In this document: in pieces, positions 10,065-19,607 of the stretch
How the letters are laid out: each line of letters starts with the position of its first letter
How positions within the stretch are numbered: the stretch's first letter is position 1
Source of the DNA: Paraglaciecola marina
Lineage (GTDB): Bacteria > Pseudomonadota > Gammaproteobacteria > Enterobacterales > Alteromonadaceae
NCBI RefSeq assembly: GCF_004360155.1
Contig: NZ_SAIS01000012.1
Location: 1-64,000, forward strand
Length of the DNA: 64,000 bases
Reading direction: 5' to 3'
Program-made: the position numbers and the translations under genes
Notes under the pieces: model-generated
Seen by the model: only the letters and a program-made list of their open reading frames with translations
The model's database searches: none
What the model was told of the DNA's origin: nothing

Positions 10065-10079
10065 TATACTATTCAAATA

Positions 10080-11450
10080 CTAATAAAGAACAGATATTTC
10101 AAACCCTGTCGCTGAATCATCTGTTTTCTCAACAGTTATGATGTAATTAACCTCTTCATTAATTCCCAACAGTTCAGTTCTATCGAGTAAAACTTGAGTG
10201 TCGTTACTATCATCAAATACTGCTATCAACTCATAAAAGTCACTCGGAAGAGTAATACTTCTGCTTTCTTCATAATCTAAACCAGCGACTAAATACTCCG
10301 CGCTTTCAATAGTTTCATCTTTACGAACAAAGTAAAAATCAATATCAAAATAATCTGGTGCTAAATTAACAATCTGAATTTGATGATCAAACACTTGAGG
10401 CAAGCTACTTTCTTGAAATGAAACAGCAGTTAAAGCCGCATCAGCATCTCTATACAAAACAACGGCCTTACTTTCTCCTTGGTTCAATGTAATCAAACGA
10501 TTATTGAACACTGTAGACTCGTCACCTTCCAGGCTTGCAGATAAACGATAATCACCAAACTCAATTTCAGTAAAGTCACTTAACTCATTAGCACTTAGAC
10601 TTAATTCTTGTTCAGTATTATCGTCGTTTCCAGCTAGAGTTAAGTTAATTGAGCTACTATCATCTAGACTATTATAGATTCTATATTGAGCTGTCGCATC
10701 ATCATCAGCGTAATTCCCTACTGAAGAAGAATTAATAATAAGATCTACAACAACATTATCTTGAATCGCCCCAGTGGTTGTTCTTAAGGCCAGTACGTAT
10801 TCAGTGTCGAAAGAAAAGCTAATAGTTGCACTCTCATAGAAAGGTTCTGTTGAACCAGATTCTGTCAGATAAATAATGTATTCACCTTCGTCGAAGTCAT
10901 CACTATCGCTGTCGCCATCCCAATACTCAAATTCATCAAGCTGTTGATAGTTAACAGAACCTAAGAAATTAGCCGCACTAAAGGGTTCACCAGCTTCGCT
11001 CATGTAGAGGTCATAACTTGTTCCATCAGCAATAACAGATGTTGCCAATATTCTGAAGTGATCTTCTAAGTCTTCACGAGTATATGTGTACTCCATGAAC
11101 GAAGGTGTTTCATAATCACCACTTAGAATAATTAATGACTTATCACCATTTTTAAGGTTGACCGTCATTTCTTCTAATGTGACTTCTTGATCATCTGCAT
11201 CAATACGGTAAAACTCTAACTCCAGTTCACCTTTTTCAAATGTGATCAAACTACTTGCGTCACCATAAGTAGCAGAACCCAAAAGGTTGCCATCGACCTC
11301 GGCCATCAATGTTGTAGCGCTATTTGCTGAACCGTTATAAAACTGAATATAAGAGTCACTAAAAGTGTTATCTCCATTGCCACCTGATCCGCCACATGCT
11401 GAAAGTAGCAAAAGTGACAAAATAGCAGAAGATAAAAAAGCATTTTTCAT
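10080..11450 (-). CDS. Acidic lipoprotein with repeated DUF4397-like domains
   Basis: This 456-residue lipoprotein has a lipobox LLSAC with the acylated Cys at residue 19, followed by a Gly/Ser/Asp linker. The rest is acidic and beta-rich. At least three related units start with an aromatic-Ile/Val-x-N motif (YIQFYNGSANSATTLMAEVDG, QYRIYNSLDDSSSINLTLAG, QIQIVNLAPDYFDIDFYFV) and run through a G-x-Y/F-E-L turn to a D-x-x-x-x-x-VLY strand. This is the layout of DUF4397-type secreted beta domains; family assignment is by eye. A cell-surface or periplasmic location is likely, but the function is unknown. It is monocistronic, with its own terminator. Confidence 0.7.
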   Translation of the reverse strand: MKNAFLSSAILSLLLLSACGGSGGNGDNTFSDSYIQFYNGSANSATTLMAEVDGNLLGSATYGDASSLITFEKGELELEFYRIDADDQEVTLEEMTVNLKNGDKSLIILSGDYETPSFMEYTYTREDLEDHFRILATSVIADGTSYDLYMSEAGEPFSAANFLGSVNYQQLDEFEYWDGDSDSDDFDEGEYIIYLTESGSTEPFYESATISFSFDTEYVLALRTTTGAIQDNVVVDLIINSSSVGNYADDDATAQYRIYNSLDDSSSINLTLAGNDDNTEQELSLSANELSDFTEIEFGDYRLSASLEGDESTVFNNRLITLNQGESKAVVLYRDADAALTAVSFQESSLPQVFDHQIQIVNLAPDYFDIDFYFVRKDETIESAEYLVAGLDYEESRSITLPSDFYELIAVFDDSNDTQVLLDRTELLGINEEVNYIITVEKTDDSATGFEISVLY

Positions 11451-11614
11451 AAAAAGTTATCCATAGTTAATACATGTGTACAGCAATAGGATGTAGAACA
11501 AGTAAATAAAGTTCCACATTATTTGCACATTCTTCATAAGGCACCGTCAATTGGCGCCTCTGGGGCATTAAAATAATACTGGGTCGGGAGTTTACATAGA
11601 TTTTGTAAACTTTG

Positions 11615-13252
11615 CTATTGCTTCGCTATTTTACCTTTAAAATCACCACTTATTAGATCTTCGTATTTACTTTCTAAAGCATGACGTTTTATTTTGAGGG
11701 TAGGAGTTAACAGGTCATTTTCTACTGTCCATTCATCTTTCAGTATAATTAACCTATCAAGTATTGCATGGCTTTCCAGTGAAGAGTTAACCTCATCAAG
11801 GGTCACTAACAAGCTTTGCTCTACTTCTTCAAATGGCTTTTTCAAAGCATCTTCCGACAAAACGACAAGTCCAATTGGTTGTTTTAAGTGTGAGCCAGTA
11901 ACACAAACCTGCTCAATAATAGAGTTAGCCATTAATTTAGACTCAATAGGGACAGGCGCAATGTATTTACCTTTAGATGTTTTAAATATTTCTTTTAAAC
12001 GACCAGTTATCTTGATGAAGCCCTCATTATCAATTGAACCTTTATCACCGGTTTTTAAATATCCATCTTTAGTTAACACTTCTGCGGTTTTCTCAGGCTC
12101 TAGATAATACTCCTTCATATTGCAAGGTCCTTTAACCTGAATTTCTCCATCTTCGGCTATCCTGATATCAACTCCTTCATAAGCCTTCCCAATACAACCA
12201 ATTTTGTCGGCCCTGAATGGCACACAACAGGTGCCATAAGCACTATTTTCTGTCATACCCCAGCCTTCTGAAATATTTACACCTATAGTCCGAAACCATT
12301 CTAATGTAGAAGCAGGTATAGGCGCTGAGCCACTCGCACATAAGCGAGTCTCACTTAGCCCTAGTTTTTGCTGTATTTTTTTCTTAACAACATTTCTTAC
12401 GATGGGAATGCTCAACAGAAAATTAAGTTTCTTTTGAGGCATGTTTGCAAGCACGCCCATTTGAAAGCGCGTCCATAAACGAGGCACTGAAATAAACAAA
12501 GTGGGTTGTGTGGCACAGATGTCTCGGGAAAATGTATCAAGAGATTCTATAAAACTCACTCTTTTCCCAGAGTAGAAACTTGCAATTTCGATTAAAACTC
12601 TTTCAGTGATATGTGCTAAAGGTAGATAACTCATTACCCTATCTTTAGAGTTAACTCCTAACTCGTTTAATGATGCATGAGCAGCCCAACATATGGAGCG
12701 GTAATTATGGACCACGCCTTTTGGATTACCTGTGCTGCCTGACGTATAAATAATTGTCATAATAGAATCTAAATCAGGAATAGGGTTTTCAGTACATGGC
12801 GCAATCTCTAATAATTCATGCCACTGTTTATCTGCTGGAATATCAGGATATGGAAAAGCTAGCTTTACAATATCGTTTCCTATAGCAGCTACTTGATTCT
12901 CCGTATCATCAAGTTTACCGACAAATATAACAGGGCATTTTGCGTGTTCAAGCACATAGCGGATCGTCTTCTCACCCGCTGTAGAATAGATAGGCACTGA
13001 AACATGACCTGCCATCATTATAGCTAAATCGGTAATAAACCATTCGGCACAGTTTTTTGATAGAAGTCCAATATGGCTACTCTTTGGTAGCTCCATTGCA
13101 ATTAAATTACTGGCGATTTTACGAACTTGCTTGCCCACTTCCTTCCAAGTGAACTCTTTAACTTCTCCTAGAACTGGTTGCTTCAAATACACCGTACTTG
13201 GCTCTGTTGATTCCCAGTGGTAAAGCATCTCTAATGGCGTTTTCAGTGTCAT
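11615..13252 (-). CDS. Long-chain fatty acid--CoA ligase (AMP-binding)
   Basis: This member of the adenylate-forming superfamily probably activates long-chain fatty acids to acyl-CoA through an acyl-AMP. The P-loop-like motif YTSGSTGNPKG lies at about residue 169, the A5-type segment GWGMTENSAYG and the YLKTGDKG motif follow, and KIKRHALESKYEDLI ends the C-terminal domain. The start at 13252 (MTLKTPLEMLYHW) is preferred to upstream in-frame codons, giving 545 residues and the family N-terminus. The ITGRLKEIFKTSKGKYIAP block matches the long-chain (FACS) subgroup. It is probably membrane-associated. No operon partner is evident. Confidence 0.88.
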   Translation of the reverse strand: MTLKTPLEMLYHWESTEPSTVYLKQPVLGEVKEFTWKEVGKQVRKIASNLIAMELPKSSHIGLLSKNCAEWFITDLAIMMAGHVSVPIYSTAGEKTIRYVLEHAKCPVIFVGKLDDTENQVAAIGNDIVKLAFPYPDIPADKQWHELLEIAPCTENPIPDLDSIMTIIYTSGSTGNPKGVVHNYRSICWAAHASLNELGVNSKDRVMSYLPLAHITERVLIEIASFYSGKRVSFIESLDTFSRDICATQPTLFISVPRLWTRFQMGVLANMPQKKLNFLLSIPIVRNVVKKKIQQKLGLSETRLCASGSAPIPASTLEWFRTIGVNISEGWGMTENSAYGTCCVPFRADKIGCIGKAYEGVDIRIAEDGEIQVKGPCNMKEYYLEPEKTAEVLTKDGYLKTGDKGSIDNEGFIKITGRLKEIFKTSKGKYIAPVPIESKLMANSIIEQVCVTGSHLKQPIGLVVLSEDALKKPFEEVEQSLLVTLDEVNSSLESHAILDRLIILKDEWTVENDLLTPTLKIKRHALESKYEDLISGDFKGKIAKQ

Positions 13253-13339
13253 AATTTTTCCAATATATAAAGGTGGGATTTTACAAATCAGATACCCCAT
13301 CACAAACAATTACAATATTTTAACATTAATATTGATTTA

Positions 13340-13612
13340 ATGAATAGATATTTACATTTTTTTAAAGTTTCATTGATAATAATGATAGATCTTAATTACG
13401 CCAAGGCTTTAGTCATTATGTACAGAGGGAGAAAAAGAAGGCGAAACTATAATGCACTTTGCAGACTTGGAACTTTTCGAGTAACGAGAGAAATAAAACG
13501 CATTTTAAAATCTCGAAGTGGAATAACTCACTCCGAGAGGAAGTTATTGGTGGTAAACCAACACAGTTACTTGTCAATGCCCCCAAATAAACACAAACAG
13601 GATAATATTTAG
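13340..13612 (+). CDS. Possible small basic protein, unverified
   Basis: This 90-codon frame occupies most of the otherwise empty 320-base gap between the acyl-CoA ligase and rlmB and runs against both. Residues 28-70 are strongly basic (YRGRKRRRNYN, REIKRILKSRS). An alternative start is the ATG at 13418, preceded by no good ribosome-binding site. I recognise no family. It may be a real orphan gene or chance; I see nothing else in this gap. Confidence 0.2.
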   Translation: MNRYLHFFKVSLIIMIDLNYAKALVIMYRGRKRRRNYNALCRLGTFRVTREIKRILKSRSGITHSERKLLVVNQHSYLSMPPNKHKQDNI

Positions 13613-13630
13613 TTAATTAAGGTATAGAGG

Positions 13631-14368
13631 CTAACCTCTTTGCCTAACTATTTCATATAAACATACGCCCGTTGCTACTGATACATTCAAGCTAGAGACA
13701 GACCCCGCCATCGGCAACTTAATCAGCTCATCACAATGTTCACGGGTTAAACGGCGCATACCCTTTCCCTCAGCCCCCATTACTAATGCCATTGGTCCAA
13801 CAAGCTTACATTCATAGATATTATTTTCTGCTTCACCCGCAGTGCCAATAATCCACACACCGGCATCTTGAAGGTCTCTTAGGGTACGAGCTAAATTAGT
13901 CACTTGTATCAAAGGAATAACATCGGCTGCGCCACAAGCTACTTTACGGACAACTGGGGTTAGGGCTGCGGATTTATCTTTGGGCACAACAACAGCATCT
14001 ACGCCTGCGGCATCAGCGGTACGCAAACAAGCTCCTAAATTATGAGGGTCGGTAACTCCATCCAAAATCAATAAAAAAGGCGTGGTAGAAGACTCAACAA
14101 TAGCAGCTAAGTCATTCTCGTTATATTGCTTTGCGGGTTTAACTTTTGCTAAAACCCCCTGATGTTGCCCCCCTTCAGCTTTGTCATCTAAGGTTTTTCT
14201 TTGGCAAAACTGCACTGAAGCACCAAACTTTCTTGCTTGACTCACAATGGCATGGATACTCTTATCATCACGCCCTTTCAACACAAATAGTTCAATTAAG
14301 CGTTCAGGCTCTCGTTGAATAACGGATTCAAGGGCATGAATGCCGTATAACCACTCTTGTTGAGCCAT
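13631..14368 (-). CDS. rlmB: 23S rRNA Gm2251 2'-O-methyltransferase RlmB
   Basis: This 245-residue SPOUT enzyme methylates the ribose of G2251 in the 23S rRNA P loop using S-adenosylmethionine. A substrate-binding N-terminal domain ([22 protein letters not shown]) is followed by the SpoU catalytic domain, with the knot motifs [34 protein letters not shown] and [22 protein letters not shown]. Its start codon overlaps the rnr stop codon by one base (TAATG), so the two are translationally coupled, as in enteric bacteria. Confidence 0.96.
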   Translation of the reverse strand: MAQQEWLYGIHALESVIQREPERLIELFVLKGRDDKSIHAIVSQARKFGASVQFCQRKTLDDKAEGGQHQGVLAKVKPAKQYNENDLAAIVESSTTPFLLILDGVTDPHNLGACLRTADAAGVDAVVVPKDKSAALTPVVRKVACGAADVIPLIQVTNLARTLRDLQDAGVWIIGTAGEAENNIYECKLVGPMALVMGAEGKGMRRLTREHCDELIKLPMAGSVSSLNVSVATGVCLYEIVRQRG

Positions 14369-16785
14369 TATTTATTCCTCTTTCTGGATGAGGTAGCGGG
14401 TTTGTTACGAGAACCCTTTGTTTTACTAGAACTCGTTCTTGGTTTGCGACCACTGGGTTTTTTCGCTGGCTTTTTCTGATTAGATGCCTTTGCTTGCTCT
14501 TTTTGCTTGGGTGATATTTTACCTACATCTGCCGCAGCTTTATCTCCAGCATTTTTCTTGCGACGAGAAGCTTTACGGGTTGCAGATCGTTTAATAGCTT
14601 TGCCGTGAGCGCCATCAAGCAAAAAGTCTATTTTTCGTTCATCTAGGTTTACCGAAGCCACTTTTACTTCAACTGGGTCACCTAATCGATAGGTCACGCC
14701 AGAGGCTTCCCCAACCAAATATTGCTTAACTTCATCAAACCGGAAGTAATCATTATCCAAAGAAGTGATATGCACTAAACCATCAATATGAAACTCTGTT
14801 AATCGCACAAAAAAACCAAAGTTGGTGACAGATGCAATAACCCCTTCAAACACATCCCCTACATGGTCAAGCATAAACTCACATTTTAACCAATCGGCTA
14901 CATCTCGAGTTGCATCGTCAGCGCGGCGCTCTGTCATTGAGCATTGCTCCCCCAAAGCTTCTACTTCATCAGCAGAATAGGTTTTTCCACCAGTCTTACT
15001 TTTGCGCTGATTTTGCTTATCTACGATCCCCTTTAATGCCCTATGAACGACTAAATCAGGATAACGGCGAATTGGCGAGGTAAAATGCGCGTAGGCTTCT
15101 AAAGCCAACCCAAAATGACCAATATTTTCATGGTCATATACGGCTTGCTTCATTGAACGTAACAACATGGTTTGAATCAACTCTTGATCAGGACGATCTT
15201 GAATTTTTTCTATTACATCAGTGAAATCTTGGGGTGATATTTCAGAACCAATTTTATGGGGGATACCCACTTCCGCTAAATAAGATAAAAATGCACCAAG
15301 ACGATCTGAGTCTGGTTCATCGTGGATCCTATATAAGGCCTCAGCGTTATTTGTGTCTAGAGTTTCTGCAGCAGAGACATTGGCCAAAATCATACATTCT
15401 TCAATTAACTTATGAGCATCATTGCGAGTAACAGGAACGATATTGTCTATTTTCCGTTGCGCATTAAAAACAAACTTACTTTCTTGAGTTTCAAACTCAA
15501 TAGCTCCACGCTTATTACGGCTCCGCTTAAGAACACGATACATATCGTGCAAATTTTTAAGATGCGTCACTTGCTCAGCGTAACGTTTATGTAACTCAGG
15601 ATCACCCTGTAAAATATCCCAAACCTTGGTATAAGTAAGCCTTGCGTGGGAATTCATCACCGCTTCATAAAACTTATGTTTTACTAGCTCACCAGCAGCG
15701 CTGATAGTCATCTCGCAAACCATACACAAACGGTCTACTTGAGGGTTTAGTGAACACAAACCATTCGATAAAACTTCTGGTAGCATGGGGATAACTTGTT
15801 CTGGAAAATAGACTGAGTTACCACGGTTTTGGGCTTCACTATCTAATGCTGTACCTGGACGCACATAGTAACTGACATCAGCAATGGCAACCCATAACTT
15901 CCAGCCCCCCTCATCAAGGGGCTCACAATAAACAGCATCATCAAAATCTCGTGCGTCTTCACCATCTATAGTAACAAGGGGAAGTTGTCTTAAATCAATT
16001 CGCCCTTCTTTCGCTTCTTCGGGAACTTGATCCGTTAACCCTTTAATTTGCCGTTCAACACCTTTTGGCCAATCATGCGGTATATCAAAGGTACGCAGCG
16101 CCATGTCTATTTCCATGCCAGGCGCCATATGTTCACCCAAGACTTCTACGATTTTACCAATAGCATTATCTCTACGACGTGGTCTTTGGACAATTTCAAC
16201 CACTACAATATGGCCTTGACGGGCACCATTACTTTGTTCTTTGGGGATCATGATTTCATGATTAATACGACTATCATCAGGAATGACCACGCCAACATTA
16301 TTTTCAAAAAAATAACGCCCTACTATTGGCTCCGCCCGTGGCTCAATAATTTTAGCAATACGAGCCTCTCGTCTCCCCCTATTGTCGGTACCACTTTCTT
16401 TAGCTAGTACAATATCGCCATGTAGTACCGCAGTCATCTGAGCATTATGAATAAAGAGATCTTTTTCGCCATCTTCACGTTTTAAAAAACCAAAACCATC
16501 TCTATGCCCAATGACACGACCTTTAATAAGTTCTTCAATCTTTAACTTGGCGTACTTTTTATCTCGGGTAAATTCAACCTGCCCTTCTCGTTCCATTGCC
16601 CGTAAACGACGCTGAATACCTATTCGAGAATCTTCGTCTTTTGCATTAAGCAATTGACAAAATTCAAGAAAAGACAGCGGGCCCTTGGCTTTATCTAAAA
16701 GTTCGAGTAAGTACTCTCGGCTGGCCACAGGGTTTTCATATTTTTCTTTTTCCCGTTGATAATGGGGATCGTCTGATTGAGACAA
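14368..16785 (-). CDS. rnr: Ribonuclease R
   Basis: This 805-residue 3'-5' exoribonuclease degrades structured RNA and takes part in rRNA quality control and cold response. In order: an N-terminal winged-helix region, cold-shock domains ([19 protein letters not shown]), the RNB catalytic domain ([17 protein letters not shown] with the metal-binding Asp cluster, about residues 270-290), an S1 domain ([20 protein letters not shown]) and a long Lys/Ser-rich tail typical of RNase R. The start is TTG at 16785: it yields [19 protein letters not shown], which aligns with the E. coli start MSQDPFQEREAEKYANP, and no suitable ATG exists nearby. Confidence 0.96.
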   Translation of the reverse strand: MSQSDDPHYQREKEKYENPVASREYLLELLDKAKGPLSFLEFCQLLNAKDEDSRIGIQRRLRAMEREGQVEFTRDKKYAKLKIEELIKGRVIGHRDGFGFLKREDGEKDLFIHNAQMTAVLHGDIVLAKESGTDNRGRREARIAKIIEPRAEPIVGRYFFENNVGVVIPDDSRINHEIMIPKEQSNGARQGHIVVVEIVQRPRRRDNAIGKIVEVLGEHMAPGMEIDMALRTFDIPHDWPKGVERQIKGLTDQVPEEAKEGRIDLRQLPLVTIDGEDARDFDDAVYCEPLDEGGWKLWVAIADVSYYVRPGTALDSEAQNRGNSVYFPEQVIPMLPEVLSNGLCSLNPQVDRLCMVCEMTISAAGELVKHKFYEAVMNSHARLTYTKVWDILQGDPELHKRYAEQVTHLKNLHDMYRVLKRSRNKRGAIEFETQESKFVFNAQRKIDNIVPVTRNDAHKLIEECMILANVSAAETLDTNNAEALYRIHDEPDSDRLGAFLSYLAEVGIPHKIGSEISPQDFTDVIEKIQDRPDQELIQTMLLRSMKQAVYDHENIGHFGLALEAYAHFTSPIRRYPDLVVHRALKGIVDKQNQRKSKTGGKTYSADEVEALGEQCSMTERRADDATRDVADWLKCEFMLDHVGDVFEGVIASVTNFGFFVRLTEFHIDGLVHITSLDNDYFRFDEVKQYLVGEASGVTYRLGDPVEVKVASVNLDERKIDFLLDGAHGKAIKRSATRKASRRKKNAGDKAAADVGKISPKQKEQAKASNQKKPAKKPSGRKPRTSSSKTKGSRNKPATSSRKRNK

Positions 16786-16930
16786 ATGGAAGGTCCGTTG
16801 ATTTATAGTATAAGTAGCTATTATAGCGAGTTAGGCAATTTAAAAACCAGTGCTTTCAAATTTAAAATATAGAAGTGTGATTTCCCATAGCTTCAAACAT
16901 AGTTAATTGCAGTGAATTAACTATGTATAT

Positions 16931-17560
16931 TTAAGAATTTAATGGTCTTTTAGCTTTACGTACCGCTTTCGGGTGCATTAATTTTTCTAACCCAGAAATA
17001 CAGTGAGCTATTTTGGAGTGGGTAGGCTTATCTGAAGTAATGGCATTATATAACCAATGATAGGCATCTTCGTAATCATAAGGACTACCATACCCATCAA
17101 TGAACAGTTCAGCTAACTGTATCTGCGCCTTTAAGTTGCCTAAAGCAGACGCTTCTCTCAAATAAACAACTGCTCGCTCTTTATCTTGCTGTACTAACTT
17201 ACCCTGAGTATAATATCTGCCGAGTTGTTCTAAACCTGATGCAAGACCCTGTTCAGCTGCCTGATGCATAAACATTATGCCGCGCTCGGCATCTTCTTCC
17301 ACACATACTCCCCACGCCAGCATGTCTCCCCATAAAAATTGATAGGCTGGTATTTTTAAGACTTCTGCACGGGCTTGAATATCTTGAACTAATTGGCAAT
17401 CATCGAGCACAACACGACTGAGGTGCTCATTTTTATTAATCAGTTGCAAAAGCTCTTCTTGGGAATAAAGCTGCACTGCTTTAATATTTTCAGCAGCGGC
17501 TGCGTTACCGATAAATAAAAACATCGTTAAAGTGGAGCATAAGGACTTGATTAGGTTCAT
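16931..17560 (-). CDS. motX: Sodium-type flagellar protein MotX
   Basis: MotX is a periplasmic protein needed with MotY for the Na+-driven polar flagellar motor; together they form the T ring that anchors PomAB stators. The 209-residue product has a signal peptide (about 1-22) and Sel1-like helical repeats (RGIMFMHQAAEQGLASGLEQLG, KERAVVYLREASALGNLKAQIQLAE). Segments LLQLINKNEHL, DDCQLV, AYQFLWGDMLAWGVCV and YGSPYDYEDAYHWLYN agree closely with Vibrio MotX as I remember it. It lies alone, 145 bases downstream of rnr, away from any flagellar cluster in this window. Confidence 0.9.
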   Translation of the reverse strand: MNLIKSLCSTLTMFLFIGNAAAAENIKAVQLYSQEELLQLINKNEHLSRVVLDDCQLVQDIQARAEVLKIPAYQFLWGDMLAWGVCVEEDAERGIMFMHQAAEQGLASGLEQLGRYYTQGKLVQQDKERAVVYLREASALGNLKAQIQLAELFIDGYGSPYDYEDAYHWLYNAITSDKPTHSKIAHCISGLEKLMHPKAVRKAKRPLNS

Positions 17561-17661
17561 AAATAATATTCTATGTTTGAGCTAATGCTTGTTTATCGGC
17601 AACCCTGACTAATTTCTAAACTATATACTTAGGTAATTCTTTAAATAACGAAAACCTTAGA

Positions 17662-17898
17662 TCACTCCGTGGTCATGGCAAGCCCTAAAACTTGCGCATG
17701 TTCAAATAAGTCATGTCCTAAGTCAGTAAGGTAACCTCCATCAGGTTGTGTCACTATGCCTTTTTCAAATAGTCTTTGAGCCGCAGAAACAACCTCTGGT
17801 TTAGCATCGTGATGAATCTTGATACCTTGCATTAGACTTTTATTAGGAAACTTGAGTAATAAAGTTAACTCGGAAGCCATATCAGGTGTAAATGTCAT
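17662..17898 (-). CDS. Small conserved protein, TIGR02647 type
   Basis: This 78-residue protein resembles a small gammaproteobacterial family (TIGR02647), sometimes labelled DNA-binding without experiment. The MTFTPDMASEL start, the middle block KIHHDAKPEVVSAAQRLFEKG and the VTQPDGGYLTDLGHDLFEHAQ end agree with the family pattern. The predicted fold is short helices with a winged-helix-like beta turn. No partner gene is evident. Family recall is from memory, so function is left open. Confidence 0.7.
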   Translation of the reverse strand: MTFTPDMASELTLLLKFPNKSLMQGIKIHHDAKPEVVSAAQRLFEKGIVTQPDGGYLTDLGHDLFEHAQVLGLAMTTE

Positions 17899-18076
17899 AG
17901 TTTTTCCTCTAATAATAAAAAGATGGATAGCTCAGTTGAATTACAAACTATCCAGGTACTAGATGATCAGGTGACATTCATGCGATGAGGTATCTGTTTT
18001 TAATTACCTTAGAGCACCATATCATCTGCTACCAAGTTAACATCAATTTAAAGGAACGGTCCACTTTTAAAGATAA

Positions 18077-18541
18077 CTATACCGCTCCATTAAAATGTAA
18101 CTGACGCCAACTTTCATATACAAATACTGATACAGCGTTAGATAAATTCATACTGCGACTTTCTGGTAACATGGGGATGCGCACTCTTTGCTCAGGTGGT
18201 AAAGACTGGATAACATCGTCAGGCAAGCCTCTAGTTTCAGGGCCGAATAGTAAAGCATCACCCGCTTGATATTTAACCTCAGCAAAAAAAGCGGTACCTT
18301 TTGTCGTACAAGCAAAAACTCTTTCCGGTGCACGTGTTTCAATATATGCCTCTAGGCTTGGATATTTCTTTACTTGAGCAAACTCATGGTAGTCCAACCC
18401 AGCCCGGCGCACTCTTTTATCATCCCATTCAAAACCTAGTGGCTCAATTAGATGTAATGCGAACCCAGTATTGGCACATAATCTAATAATATTTCCTGTA
18501 TTGGGCGGGATTTCAGGTTGGTATAAAACAATATCAAGCAT
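18077..18541 (-). CDS. trmL: tRNA (cytidine/uridine-34 2'-O)-methyltransferase TrmL
   Basis: This 154-residue single-domain SPOUT methyltransferase modifies the wobble ribose of certain leucine tRNAs. The start [22 protein letters not shown], the middle [11 protein letters not shown] and the C-terminal [23 protein letters not shown] form the knotted SAM site. Length fits the TrmL subfamily, which lacks the extra domains of other SpoU enzymes. It stands alone between a small gene and the hydrolase. Confidence 0.95.
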   Translation of the reverse strand: MLDIVLYQPEIPPNTGNIIRLCANTGFALHLIEPLGFEWDDKRVRRAGLDYHEFAQVKKYPSLEAYIETRAPERVFACTTKGTAFFAEVKYQAGDALLFGPETRGLPDDVIQSLPPEQRVRIPMLPESRSMNLSNAVSVFVYESWRQLHFNGAV

Positions 18542-18607
18542 AAATAATCATTTTTTGGAGTAAGATAAATGATGTTATCAAAAACGACAGTATTTATCTG
18601 AATACAA

Positions 18608-19585
18608 TTATTTATAAAAATCTAAAATAGCATTCATGGCCCGATCTCTGAAGATATCCTGCTCTTCCATTAGCTCATGTTTTGCTTTCTCAATAATCAT
18701 AAATTTGCAATTTGCTAATTTATTTGCAACACGGGCCTGACGTTTATTATCAACCACTGTATCTCCACCAGCTTGAATAACTAGTGATGGTATCGGAAAG
18801 TCCGAAGCTTCATTTTCAATATCATCCATTGCTGCTATTGCAGCTTTTAGCCAACTACCAGTCACGCCACCAAGTTGAATTTCTGGTTGGTCGCGGTATT
18901 CATTTCTAAAAATCTGATAACGAATTTGACTATGGGTCAGCTCATTCCTATCAAAAGGCTTACTCTCATAATTTTTTTGGCCCCAAAAAAATGCCGGCTC
19001 TGAACAAAAAGCTTTATGTAGGTTTAATAACTTTCGCGACAACCATCTAGGTAGTACAGGCAAGATTCCAAACATAGGAGCAGAAAAAGCCACTTTTTCA
19101 AATAAATTGGGGTAACGCATTATTGTCATGGCACCTATAGCCCCCCCCATTGAGTGGCATAGTAAATTAGGTTGATATTCACTATGCTGAGTCACGACTT
19201 TATTAATGAATGTTTTAAAGTCAGCAACATAATCAGAGAAGTCAGTCACATACCCCAAATGCGTATTGCCTAACATACGTCCAGACAATCCTTGCCCTCT
19301 ATGGTCATGAATAAAAACAGAATACCCAGCTTGATATAAGTCAAAAACAACTTCCTTGTATTTAAGCATTGATTCAATACGCCCAGTCGAAATGACAATT
19401 GAACCTATTGGTTTTGAATGTTTCACAAATGAATAGGCAATTTTTACACCTGCAACTCCTTGAAAACTCCCGAAACTCATTTGACTATCCCAAAAAGGGA
19501 CGATTACTTTTTTATAAGAATTTTCTAATTCGTGTTCTTTACTGAATACATTCATATTTAAACTTTTTGTTTGAGCCCCTAACAT
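18608..19585 (-). CDS. Alpha/beta hydrolase, lysophospholipase (PldB-like)
   Basis: This 325-residue serine hydrolase resembles lysophospholipase L2/monoacylglycerol lipases. The nucleophile elbow is CHSMGG, the acid is probably in the IQAGGDTVVDN loop, and the base is the His of KAKHELMEE near the C-terminus. HDHRGQGLSGR forms the oxyanion region. The start at 19585 is uncertain; an ATG ten codons in (19555) gives MNVFSKEHELE. The gene follows the sensor kinase by 22 bases, so it may be the last gene of the cpxRA-like operon, linking envelope stress to lipid turnover. That link is inference. Confidence 0.82.
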   Translation of the reverse strand: MLGAQTKSLNMNVFSKEHELENSYKKVIVPFWDSQMSFGSFQGVAGVKIAYSFVKHSKPIGSIVISTGRIESMLKYKEVVFDLYQAGYSVFIHDHRGQGLSGRMLGNTHLGYVTDFSDYVADFKTFINKVVTQHSEYQPNLLCHSMGGAIGAMTIMRYPNLFEKVAFSAPMFGILPVLPRWLSRKLLNLHKAFCSEPAFFWGQKNYESKPFDRNELTHSQIRYQIFRNEYRDQPEIQLGGVTGSWLKAAIAAMDDIENEASDFPIPSLVIQAGGDTVVDNKRQARVANKLANCKFMIIEKAKHELMEEQDIFRDRAMNAILDFYK

Positions 19586-19607
19586 CCCCCCACTTTTGGA
19601 AGTAGCG

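Noticed and set aside
11526-11550. Imperfect GGCACC/GGCGCC hairpin after the acyl-CoA ligase
   Set aside because: The stem needs a wobble pair and has no T run, so I do not call it a terminator.
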